Source of the DNA: Frankiales bacterium | GTDB lineage: Bacteria > Actinomycetota > Actinomycetes > Mycobacteriales > Jatrophihabitantaceae | Length of the DNA: 6,818 bases | Direction of reading: 5' to 3' | Assembly: GCA_025963265.1 (NCBI GenBank) | Contig: JAOPUY010000213.1 | Location: 1 to 6,818, forward strand | Shown here: piece by piece, positions 1 through 4,490 of the stretch | Position numbering within the stretch: position 1 is the first letter of the stretch | Layout: each line of letters starts with the position of its first letter | Program-made: the position numbers and the translations under genes | The notes under the pieces: model-generated | Database searches by the model: none | Told to the model about the DNA's origin: nothing | Seen by the model: the letters and a program-made list of their open reading frames with translations, nothing else

Positions 1-1
1 C

Positions 2-313
2 GGGTTGCGGCCCGGCGCGGCGACGCGGTCCGCCAGCGCGCCCAAGAAAAGCAAGGTCGTCCCGCAGTCAGCCGACGCGGCCGCGTTCGGACGGTTGCGG
101 GCGTGGCGGAAAAAGCAGGCCGAGGCCCAGGGCGTTCCCGCTTACGTCGTGTTCTCCGACGCCACCCTGGTCGCGATCGCGGACGCGGGACCAGGCGACG
201 CCGAGCAGTTGGCCAAGATCCCCGGCGTCGGGCCGACGAAGTTAGAGCGATACGCCGAGCCCGTGCTCGAGGTGCTCGGTGGTGGCGACCCGGCCCCCGT
301 CGAAATAATGTGA
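2..313 (+). CDS. uvrD2: ATP-dependent DNA helicase UvrD2, C-terminal HRDC domain (5' partial)
   Basis: The reading frame is open to the left edge and ends at TGA 311-313, so only about 103 C-terminal residues are present. After a basic, Ala/Ser/Lys-rich linker, the last ~75 residues form an HRDC domain: FGRLRAWRKKQAEAQGVPAY, then VVFSDATL, then the helix-hairpin-helix-like IPGVGPTKLERY and a hydrophobic end. HRDC domains help SF1/SF2 helicases bind DNA. Both RecQ and the actinobacterial UvrD2 carry one at the C-terminus; the helicase motifs lie outside the window. I choose UvrD2 because in mycobacteria uvrD2 lies directly upstream of whiB7 on the same strand, exactly as here. The role would be 3'-5' unwinding in DNA repair in the cytoplasm. 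The domain call is firm; the choice between UvrD2 and RecQ rests on context. Confidence 0.85.
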   Translation, partial: GLRPGAATRSASAPKKSKVVPQSADAAAFGRLRAWRKKQAEAQGVPAYVVFSDATLVAIADAGPGDAEQLAKIPGVGPTKLERYAEPVLEVLGGGDPAPVEIM

Positions 314-420
314 GCGGATTTTCCGGCTGACTCGAGCCTAGTTGCGACTGCAATTGGATTGCCCGAAACTCCTTACACAATAAGGCAAAACCCGATCGAC
401 AGGATTGAGCGCGAGCTGGC

Positions 421-442
421 TGGCCGAGCTGCGAGTCGGCCA
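421..442. repeat. Perfect 7-bp inverted repeat upstream of the whiB7 promoter
   Basis: TGGCCGA (421-427) and TCGGCCA (436-442) are exact reverse complements with an 8-base loop. It lies about 110 bases after the helicase stop and about 35 bases before the -35 box of whiB7. There is no T-run on either side, so it is not a standard intrinsic terminator. It could be a weak terminator for the helicase transcript or a dyad operator. The sequence is plain; the role is unknown. Confidence 0.4.
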
Positions 443-466
443 ATCCTCGGCGAATTTCAGCCAATC
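439..466 (+). repeat. Direct repeat GCCAATC, two copies 21 bp apart
   Basis: GCCAATC occurs at 439-445 and again at 460-466. The 21-base period is two helical turns, so both copies face the same side of the DNA, and the second copy ends 12 bases before the -35 box of the whiB7 promoter. This is the layout of a tandem activator site, but no protein is known to me for this heptamer, and two copies could arise by chance. Confidence 0.3.
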
Positions 467-468
467 TC

Positions 469-508
469 AATAATTAAATTGTGCCCGGTCCCGCTGTTCC
501 GATAATCT
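469..508 (+). promoter_or_regulatory. whiB7 promoter: AT-rich WhiB7 motif, -35 TTGTGC, -10 TAATCT
   Basis: An AT-only run (469-480, AATAATTAAATT) touches the -35 element TTGTGC (479-484), which is followed after 18 bases by TAATCT (503-508, the TANNNT form); a 16-base spacing to GATAAT (501-506) is also possible. Start of transcription would be near 513-516, giving a leader of about 420 bases. In mycobacteria WhiB7 binds the primary sigma factor and uses its C-terminal AT-hook to read an AT-rich patch just upstream of -35, activating its own gene. The patch here stands out sharply in very GC-rich DNA. The match to the known arrangement is good; the exact start is inferred. Confidence 0.7.
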
Positions 509-555
509 CGCGTGCACAGGGGTTAACAACTACGCAGCCGAGGGAGGTGCCGGAC

Positions 556-753
556 ATGACCACGCAGACGATGTACATCGCAGTCGCGCAGAGCCCGGCT
601 GCCATCACCGCTGTGTCCGCTCCGACCTTTGGCCAGCTCGACTGGCGGAGTGCGGTTAAGCCAGGATCCCACCGCGTTGATGACGCTGCTCGCGCCGCGA
701 TGACCGACGCAACGTTCGGTCTGGCCCGCAGACCTCGACGGATTCCACTCTGA
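556..753 (+). CDS. whiB7 leader uORF (65 aa), probable ribosome sensor
   Basis: ATG 556 is preceded by the Shine-Dalgarno AGGGAGGT (541-548) at a 7-base spacing, which fixes this start over the in-frame upstream GTG 481 that lies within the promoter. The 65-residue product begins MTTQTMYIAVAQ and ends LARRPRRIPL. I recognise no domain, signal peptide or membrane segment, so the act of translation is probably what matters. The frame ends 25 bases before a strong terminator, and its last 13 codons contain the 5' arms of the alternative helices that would break that terminator. The last codons include AGA and CGA, rare in such DNA, in an Arg-Pro-Arg-Arg stretch. In mycobacteria, translation of a uORF in the whiB7 leader links ribosome-targeting antibiotics to whiB7 read-through. 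That the frame is translated is likely; that the peptide itself has a function is not shown. Confidence 0.7.
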   Translation: MTTQTMYIAVAQSPAAITAVSAPTFGQLDWRSAVKPGSHRVDDAARAAMTDATFGLARRPRRIPL

Positions 754-798
754 GTAGCTCAGAGCCAGGACCCTTCGAGGCCGCGGATTCCCAGACCG
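717..798 (+). promoter_or_regulatory. Antiterminator: nested helices competing with the whiB7 leader terminator
   Basis: Four helices nest in this RNA: CGGTCTGG 717-724 with CCAGACCG 791-798 (8 bp); CCGC 726-729 with GCGG 783-786; CCTCGA 733-738 with TCGAGG 775-780; and an apical hairpin CTCTGAG 748-754 with CTCAGAG 758-764 (7 bp, loop TAG). The three outer helices use bases 779-780, 783-786 and 791-798 that the terminator hairpin also needs, so the two folds exclude each other. The 5' arms lie in the last uORF codons, so a translating or terminating ribosome would cover them and favour the terminator, whereas stalling earlier in the uORF would free them. The base pairs are exact; the switching is inferred from the known whiB7 attenuation model. 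Confidence 0.65.
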
Positions 799-820
799 GG
801 AACCGCGGCCTTTGTGTTTT
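779..820 (+). terminator. Intrinsic terminator (attenuator) in the whiB7 leader
   Basis: GGCCGCGG (779-786) pairs with CCGCGGCC (803-810); after one bulged A (787), TTCCC (788-792) pairs with GGGAA (798-802), leaving loop AGACC. This 13-bp stem is followed at once by TTTGTGTTTT (811-820). It lies 25 bases after the uORF stop and 117 bases before the whiB7 start, with no other gene needing termination there, so it fits an attenuator rather than an operon end. Confidence 0.85.
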
Positions 821-837
821 CCGGCCGCCAACCACTG

Positions 838-885
838 CCCACCGCCCGCTACATCACCCAGCCCACCGCCCACTACATCGCCCAT
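838..885 (+). repeat. C-rich 24-bp tandem duplication between attenuator and whiB7
   Basis: Two adjacent 24-base units (838-861 and 862-885) match at 21 of 24 positions; the differences are at 848/872, 856/880 and 861/885. Together they hold 28 C and only 5 G. The stretch has little self-pairing potential and looks like a C-rich, G-poor loading site for Rho. It could also be a spacer that keeps the ribosome-binding site open. One frame reads through it with an imperfect peptide repeat (PTARYITQ, PTAHYIAH), but all three differences change the amino acid, so I do not call it coding. Confidence 0.6.
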
Positions 886-921
886 ACCGAAGTCGGAGAT
901 CTGACACCGACGCGCACCATG

Positions 922-931
922 AAGGAGGTGA
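922..931 (+). promoter_or_regulatory. Strong Shine-Dalgarno of whiB7
   Basis: AAGGAGGTGA is a 10-base match to the anti-Shine-Dalgarno end of 16S rRNA, 6 bases before GTG 938. It is the strongest such site in the window and fixes the GTG as the whiB7 start, giving a protein with a longer N-terminus than the mycobacterial one. It suggests high output once transcription passes the attenuator. Confidence 0.85.
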
Positions 932-937
932 CCCGAA

Positions 938-1300
938 GTGACTGCCACCGCGTTGAACACCGCGCTGGAGCTGCCCCTGCGGGTCGCGGCCACCACTGCG
1001 GCCGCGATCTCGATCTGTGAGCCTGTCATCGCCGCGATTGACCCGGCCTATGGGACGGACATCGAAGGCCTGCCCTGCCAGGTTCTCGACGCCGACCTGT
1101 GGTTCGCCGAGACCCCGTTGCAACTAGACGAGGCCAAGACCCACTGCTTGGGGTGCCCGGTGCGAGCCGGCTGCCTCGCCGGCGCGCTCGAGCGCCGCGA
1201 GCCGTGGGGTGTCTGGGGTGGCGAGATCTTTGAGCACGGTTCGGTCATCGCCCGCAAGCGTCCGCGGGGCCGGCCTCGCAAGAGCGAGGTCGCCGCGTGA
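938..1300 (+). CDS. whiB7: WhiB7, iron-sulfur transcription activator of antibiotic resistance
   Basis: The 120-residue product has the full Wbl signature: cysteines 47, 70, 73 and 79 (CxxC at 70-73, then C79) that hold a [4Fe-4S] cluster, the DLWF motif at 53-56, the tryptophan turn EPWGVWGGE at 88-96, and the AT-hook RPRGRPRK at 108-115 that sets WhiB7 apart from other Wbl proteins. WhiB7 binds region 4 of the primary sigma factor and, through the AT-hook, AT-rich DNA beside -35 boxes; it turns on intrinsic resistance genes after ribosome-targeting drugs. Expression here should be controlled by the upstream AT-rich promoter (autoactivation) and the leader attenuator. The GTG start is set by the Shine-Dalgarno. 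The N-terminus before the first cluster cysteine is about 27 residues longer than in M. tuberculosis WhiB7 (from memory) and contains an extra cysteine, C27. Confidence 0.96.
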   Translation: MTATALNTALELPLRVAATTAAAISICEPVIAAIDPAYGTDIEGLPCQVLDADLWFAETPLQLDEAKTHCLGCPVRAGCLAGALERREPWGVWGGEIFEHGSVIARKRPRGRPRKSEVAA

Positions 1301-1330
1301 GCGATCTGTCGGCCGCGCGCGGCTAAGCAG

Positions 1331-1376
1331 CCTCGGCCGCTCGCGGCTCAGGCCACCCGTTACCCGTTACCCGTTT
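1331..1376 (+). terminator. Possible whiB7 terminator: GC hairpin with pyrimidine-rich tail
   Basis: GGCCG (1335-1339, first pair a wobble) pairs with CGGCT (1344-1348), loop CTCG, and outer bases CCT/AGG (1331-1333/1350-1352) extend it past one C-C mismatch. A tail of repeated ACCCGTT ending in TTT follows. There is no clean T-run, so this would be a weak or non-canonical terminator, 31 bases after the whiB7 stop. A 12-base GC palindrome, GCCGCGCGCGGC (1312-1323), lies just before it. Confidence 0.35.
1355..1375 (+). repeat. Three tandem copies of ACCCGTT
   Basis: The heptamer ACCCGTT is repeated three times without error (1355-1361, 1362-1368, 1369-1375) between the whiB7 hairpin and the next stem-loop. 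It may be a slipped-strand microrepeat, the tail of a terminator, or a binding array. Copy number is likely to vary between strains. Confidence 0.6.
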
Positions 1377-1393
1377 AGCAGCTAGATCCGGCT

Positions 1394-1430
1394 CCACCGG
1401 CCAGCTCTCACGAGCAGAGCTCGCCGGTGG
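1394..1430. other. Long stem-loop between whiB7 and the small ORF
   Basis: CCACCGGC (1394-1401) pairs with GCCGGTGG (1423-1430); after a single C-C mismatch, AGCTCT (1403-1408) pairs with AGAGCT (1416-1421), loop CACGAGC. That is a 14-bp stem with one mismatch. No T-run follows on either strand. It ends 36 bases before the ATG of the small ORF, so it may be a terminator without a U-tract, a processing or stability element, or a leader structure for that ORF. Confidence 0.5.
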
Positions 1431-1466
1431 GCCTGGCTAGCCGCGCCTTCTTACCGGAGCACTGCG

Positions 1467-1661
1467 ATGTATCTGCAATCTGAAGCTCTCGCCCACGAGC
1501 GAATGCGAGAGTGGCACGCCCGCGCGGCTCACCGCCAGCTGGCCAACGAGCTGGCATCCGCTCGACGCTGGCAACGACTGGCGAGCTACAGCGCTCGCCG
1601 GGCCAGGCGCTCGCAGCTGCGGCTGCCCGAGTGCCGCGCCGCGTTCGCCCGCTCGTCCTGA
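1467..1661 (+). CDS. Small arginine-rich helical protein, function unknown
   Basis: This 64-residue frame starts at ATG 1467 with GGAG (1456-1459) seven bases upstream and stops at TGA 1659-1661. The product begins MYLQSEALAHERMREWHARA and contains 14 arginines and many alanines, with charged and aliphatic residues spaced as in a long amphipathic helix over residues 5-50. There is one cysteine (56) and no signal or membrane segment. I recall short proteins of this MYLQ...ALAHERMREW type being common in Actinobacteria near regulators, always without known function; nucleic-acid or membrane-surface binding would suit the charge but is a guess. It lies between whiB7 and the convergent ABC1 gene, with a bidirectional terminator shortly after. 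Other frames are open here, but only this one has a usable ribosome site and a plausible composition. Confidence 0.65.
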   Translation: MYLQSEALAHERMREWHARAAHRQLANELASARRWQRLASYSARRARRSQLRLPECRAAFARSS

Positions 1662-1712
1662 TTGAGCCCAGGACAAGCTCGGCGCGGGCCGAGTGAAACC
1701 ACAATTGAATAG

Positions 1713-1735
1713 CCCGGCGGCGACCGCCGTCCGGG
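1713..1735 (-). terminator. Secondary hairpin behind the ABC1 kinase gene
   Basis: CCCGG-CGGC (1713-1721) pairs with GCCG-CCGGG (1726-1735) around loop GACC with one bulged T (1730). Read on the - strand it is followed by CTATTCAATTGTGG, moderately T-rich. It adjoins the larger hairpin at 1736-1791 and may act as a backup stop for leftward transcription. Confidence 0.4.
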
Positions 1736-1791
1736 AAACGACGACCGAGGTCGCCGGCCGCGCAGCACGCGTGCCGGCGATCTCGTCGTTT
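1736..1791. terminator. Bidirectional terminator between convergent genes
   Basis: GAGGTCGCCGGC (1747-1758) pairs with the stretch 1773-1784 over 12 bp with one G-U pair, and CGCG pairs extend into the loop (1759-1762/1768-1771). The outer arms AAACGACGA (1736-1744) and TCGTCGTTT (1783-1791) are exact complements, so on either strand the stem ends in CGTCGTTT. It sits between the stop of the small + ORF (1661) and the stop of the - strand ABC1 gene (1808-1806), where a two-way terminator is expected. Confidence 0.7.
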
Positions 1792-1805
1792 GGCGGGCGG
1801 ACGGC

Positions 1806-3119
1806 TCAGGCTTTGAAGCCGGGTTGCCACTGCTCCGCGATCTGCCGGTACGGCGCGGTGGCGCCGAGCTGGCAGAGCACGGCGATCGAACCGAGCGTCA
1901 CCCGATGAAGGAGCAGGTACTCCGGCGGGAGGTTGAGCTGGCGGCCGACGCGCGCGGCCTCATTGCGCGGATCGCCGATCCGGGCAGCCTGCTCGCGCAT
2001 CCAGTCTCGGGTGAAGCTGAAGGTGTCCTTGGCCAGCGGTTCCAGGATCGGACGCAGGTAGTCCATCACCTTCGTCGCGTCGATCTGAATCCCGGGGCGA
2101 ATGAAGTTCTCGGCCTGCATCGCGGCCATCACCGCGTCGACGTCGTCATTGAGCACCAGTCGAGTGATCCGTCCCAGGGGCTCGGGGGTGCCGTTGGGCA
2201 GCTGCGCCACCGCGCCGAAATCAAGCACTCCCAGCCGGCCGTCGGCCAGCATCCGGAAGTTGCCGGGATGCGGGTCGGCGTGCAGCAGGTGGGCCCGTTG
2301 GGGGGCCGAGAAGTGCAGCAGCGCCAGCAGCCGGCCGGCGTCATCCCGCTCGGTCTGGCTGCCGCTCGCGATGATGCTCGAAAGCGGCGTGCCGTCCAAC
2401 CACTCGCTGACGATCACCTTCGGCGCGCTGCCCACCACCCGCGGGACCGCGATCTCCGGATCGCCCTCGTAGGCCTCGGCGAACTGACGCTGCGAGGTCG
2501 CCTCCAGCGTGTAATCGAGTTCCTCGCTCACCCGGGCCCGTAGCTCAGCGAGCAGTGGCTTCACGTCCAGACCGGGCGAGATCCGGCCGAACAGCCGGGC
2601 GAAGCGCGAGAGCTGGTTGAAGTCGGCCATCAAGGCCGGCCCGGCGCCGGGGTACTGGATCTTCACGGCGACGTCGCGGCCGTCGGCCCAGACCGCGCGG
2701 TGGACCTGGCCGATCGAGGCGGCGGCGGCCGGATTGTCATCGAAGGAGGCGAAGCGGGTTCGCCAGGAGCGCCCGAACTGCTCGTCGAGCACCCGATGCA
2801 TCGTCGAGGCCGGCATCGGGGGAGCGGCGTCCTGCAGCCGGGTGAGCGCCTCCCGGTAAGGCGCGGCCGACTCTTCCGGCAAGGCCGCCTCGAAGACGGA
2901 AAGCGCTTGACCGAACTTCATCGCGCCGCCCTTGAGCTGGCCCAACACCGCGAACAGCTGCTCGGCGGTGCGCGCCGCGAGATCGGCCTGCACGTCCTGG
3001 GAGTTGCGGCCGGCCAGCCGCTTTCCCAAGCCGACGGTGGCGCGACCGGCCACGCCCAAGGGAAGTTTCGCGAGCTGAGCGGAGCGGGCGACACCTCGCT
3101 GCGGAATATCGCTACTCAC
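1806..3119 (-). CDS. ABC1 (AarF/UbiB-like) atypical kinase
   Basis: The 437-residue protein carries all ABC1 signatures: the family-specific KxGQ region KGGAMKFGQ (63-71), the alanine-rich nucleotide loop AAAASIGQVHRA (131-142) in place of the usual glycine loop, the ATP-binding lysine in VAVKIQYPG (K153), SEELDY (198-203), the catalytic HADPHPGNF (280-288) and metal-binding LDFGA (299-303). ABC1 proteins bind ATP, often show ATPase rather than protein kinase activity, and in known cases support prenylquinone synthesis or lipid handling. I see no transmembrane helix at the C-terminus of the UbiB kind. The GTG start at 3119 has only a weak GGGCGAG site; it lies 19 bases after the ThiF-like gene, so the two are probably co-transcribed. 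It is the apparent counterpart of M. tuberculosis Rv3197, convergent with whiB7 as there; from memory that protein has been linked to macrolide tolerance. The natural substrate is unknown. Confidence 0.93.
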   Translation of the reverse strand: MSSDIPQRGVARSAQLAKLPLGVAGRATVGLGKRLAGRNSQDVQADLAARTAEQLFAVLGQLKGGAMKFGQALSVFEAALPEESAAPYREALTRLQDAAPPMPASTMHRVLDEQFGRSWRTRFASFDDNPAAAASIGQVHRAVWADGRDVAVKIQYPGAGPALMADFNQLSRFARLFGRISPGLDVKPLLAELRARVSEELDYTLEATSQRQFAEAYEGDPEIAVPRVVGSAPKVIVSEWLDGTPLSSIIASGSQTERDDAGRLLALLHFSAPQRAHLLHADPHPGNFRMLADGRLGVLDFGAVAQLPNGTPEPLGRITRLVLNDDVDAVMAAMQAENFIRPGIQIDATKVMDYLRPILEPLAKDTFSFTRDWMREQAARIGDPRNEAARVGRQLNLPPEYLLLHRVTLGSIAVLCQLGATAPYRQIAEQWQPGFKA

Positions 3120-3138
3120 TTAGTCTCGCCCATGCGTC

Positions 3139-4254
3139 TCACTCTGCCATTCTGCCGTGCGGCGGCTGATTTCGGTGGGCGCCGCAGTCGCATCGATAGT
3201 GCGCCGGCCAACTGCGCCGGCGCAGCCGCCAGTCGGGCAACTGCCATTCCAACGTCGCCTCGAGGACCTCAGGCCGCCCGCGATCCAGATAGGTCAAGGC
3301 CTGGGTGGCCGCCAGCCCCGCCGCCGCGACGCACAGCGCGACGTCGGAGGCGCCCGGGTGCCGGGCGTTGTTGCCGAGCTGGACCGCCAGCAGCGGCCAG
3401 GCCGGGTCGCGGTCAGATCGGTGCAGGTCCGCGCAGCGCAAGCAACTGCTGCGGCCGGGAAGCACGAGTGGCCCGATCACCGCGTGCGCGCCGTCGACGG
3501 AGACGGGCAGGTGGGGAAGGCCGTCCAGATGCAGACTCGCGTGCACGGCCGGGTCGGCCGGCCCCGGCTCGGTCAGGATGACCAGATCGGCGCCGCGGTC
3601 GCGCGGAATCGGCTGAGTGCGGGTCTCGGGGGCCGAGCGCTTCACCGCGTCGGAGCCGGCGGCGGCATACCGCCGCCCCTCATCGGCCGGGGTCAAACCG
3701 CCCGGGCAGGCGTCGGCCGCCCGCACGTCCCCCGCCTGGACCAGTTGCACCCAACCCACGCCGGCCGCGGCGAGGGTGGCGGCCAGGGTGCCGGCGAGTC
3801 GGGACGTCCCGTGCACCGCGACCGCGGCGCGTTGGCGCGATCGAAACAGCTCAGTGGCCTGGACTCGGCCCACTCGCGCGGCCAGGGACCGAACGTCCGA
3901 AGCCAGCCGCGCGCTACTCGGAGCCGGGGGACCGGACGGCTCGGACGGACCGCGCGGTGGCTCATCGATAAGCCCGGACTCGGCGAGCCGCTCGCGAAGC
4001 TGCCGCAGGTCGGCCGCTGAGCCCGCCGGTGGGTCGGCCTCGGCCGCGAAGTCCGCGTCGTCCGGGATGCGGCGACCGCGGCCGGGCAGCAGCCGCTTCA
4101 TGTCGGCCGAGGCGATGTTCTCGACCACGATCCGGTGCGGTCCAAGTTCGAGCTGCGCCGTGTGCGGGTCGCGCCACAGCACGCGCACGGCGTCCTTCAG
4201 CCGCGACGGCGGCGGGTCGTAGTCGGAGGAGTCTGGTGGGTGGGAAGCGCTCAT
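3139..4254 (-). CDS. ThiF/E1-like protein, TOMM-type leader-binding cyclodehydratase homologue
   Basis: This 371-residue protein resembles the E1-like proteins annotated as TOMM precursor leader peptide-binding or bacteriocin cyclodehydratase-domain proteins. Residues ~17-100 (LWRDPHTAQLELGPHRIVVE onward) suggest the N-terminal winged-helix/leader-recognition part; ~120-140 is a helical linker; ~143-330 is a Rossmann-like E1 fold (VAVHGTSRLAGTLAATLAA, GVGWVQLV, PGGLTPADEGRR). Four cysteines in two pairs, C271/C274 (CLRC) and C355/C357 (CDC), look like a structural zinc site. The usual E1 GxGxxG loop reads HGTSRLAG, so adenylating activity is doubtful. No YcaO, dehydrogenase or precursor peptide is nearby. 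Its neighbours match Rv3196 in M. tuberculosis. The ATG at 4254 lacks a clear Shine-Dalgarno. It is followed by the ABC1 gene after 19 bases. Family membership is fairly sure; role is unknown. Confidence 0.8.
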   Translation of the reverse strand: MSASHPPDSSDYDPPPSRLKDAVRVLWRDPHTAQLELGPHRIVVENIASADMKRLLPGRGRRIPDDADFAAEADPPAGSAADLRQLRERLAESGLIDEPPRGPSEPSGPPAPSSARLASDVRSLAARVGRVQATELFRSRQRAAVAVHGTSRLAGTLAATLAAAGVGWVQLVQAGDVRAADACPGGLTPADEGRRYAAAGSDAVKRSAPETRTQPIPRDRGADLVILTEPGPADPAVHASLHLDGLPHLPVSVDGAHAVIGPLVLPGRSSCLRCADLHRSDRDPAWPLLAVQLGNNARHPGASDVALCVAAAGLAATQALTYLDRGRPEVLEATLEWQLPDWRLRRRSWPAHYRCDCGAHRNQPPHGRMAE

Positions 4255-4293
4255 CGTCGAACCGTGGCATATCCGAGCTCAGGTGCCGCGGGC

Positions 4294-4302
4294 TTATCCA
4301 CA
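4294..4302 (+). promoter_or_regulatory. DnaA box (perfect), upstream of the ThiF-like gene
   Basis: TTATCCACA matches the 9-base DnaA consensus TTATNCACA exactly. Read toward the leftward gene it is TGTGGATAA, ending 39 bases before that gene's ATG. No replication genes are nearby, so a transcriptional or DnaA-titrating role is more likely than an origin. Confidence 0.6.
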
Positions 4303-4389
4303 ATCGGACCCTCGTTTGCCGCTGACTGGCAGCCGATGTGGGCCGAATCGAATTAACCCTAAGGTCATGTCCACACTTGTGGAACCCAT

Positions 4390-4398
4390 TGTGGATAA
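4390..4398 (-). promoter_or_regulatory. DnaA box (perfect), centre of the divergent region
   Basis: TGTGGATAA is the reverse complement of a perfect DnaA box. Just to its left, 4367-4386 holds a related dyad, TCCACA-CT-TGTGGA, whose halves are partial boxes (7 of 9 and 6 of 9 matches). TTGTGGA recurs at 4377 and 4389, twelve bases apart. Confidence 0.6.
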
Positions 4399-4444
4399 CC
4401 TGCGGACGACGCGCCGATCAGGGTGCATTCGCCGGTGCACAACC

Positions 4445-4453
4445 TGTGGATAA
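4445..4453 (-). promoter_or_regulatory. DnaA box (perfect), upstream of the YgjP-like gene
   Basis: TGTGGATAA again, 37 bases before the GTG of the rightward gene and about 25 bases before its -10 box, so a bound protein would touch the -35 area of that promoter. Confidence 0.6.
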
Positions 4454-4478
4454 CGCGATCGTCGGCCCCGGGCCCGTT

Positions 4479-4484
4479 TAGTCT
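4479..4484 (+). promoter_or_regulatory. -10 box for a leaderless YgjP transcript
   Basis: TAGTCT (TANNNT form) ends six bases before GTG 4491, the spacing at which transcription would begin at the start codon itself. No Shine-Dalgarno is present (GTTTAGTCTTGCGCT precedes the GTG), which supports a leaderless start. No good -35 is visible. Confidence 0.5.
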
Positions 4485-4490
4485 TGCGCT

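Noticed and set aside
371..385. Hairpin CCTTA-CACAA-TAAGG as a terminator for the helicase gene.
   Set aside because: The stem is only 5 bp and A/T-rich, with no T-run after it on the + strand.
669..956. A 12-base exact repeat (CCACCGCGTTGA) in the uORF (669-680) and at the whiB7 start (945-956).
   Set aside because: One such 12-mer match is expected by chance in nearly 7 kb of biased GC-rich coding sequence, and it does not overlap the structural elements.
814..1020. A 68-codon frame starting at GTG in the terminator tail, running through the 24-bp repeats and into whiB7.
   Set aside because: It starts inside the T-run of the terminator, lacks a ribosome site, overlaps whiB7 out of frame, and all three repeat differences change the amino acid.
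1824..4222. Long + strand open frames across the ABC1 and ThiF-like genes (for example 1824-2543, 3157-4020 and 3617-4222).
   Set aside because: They are antisense shadows of two clearly recognisable - strand genes, typical of GC-rich DNA, and show no domain-like sequence.
4255..4490. The DnaA-box cluster as a chromosomal origin.
   Set aside because: Only three perfect boxes, no dnaA, dnaN, parAB or rnpA/rpmH nearby, and just one short AT-rich patch (about 4345-4362); regulation or titration is more likely.
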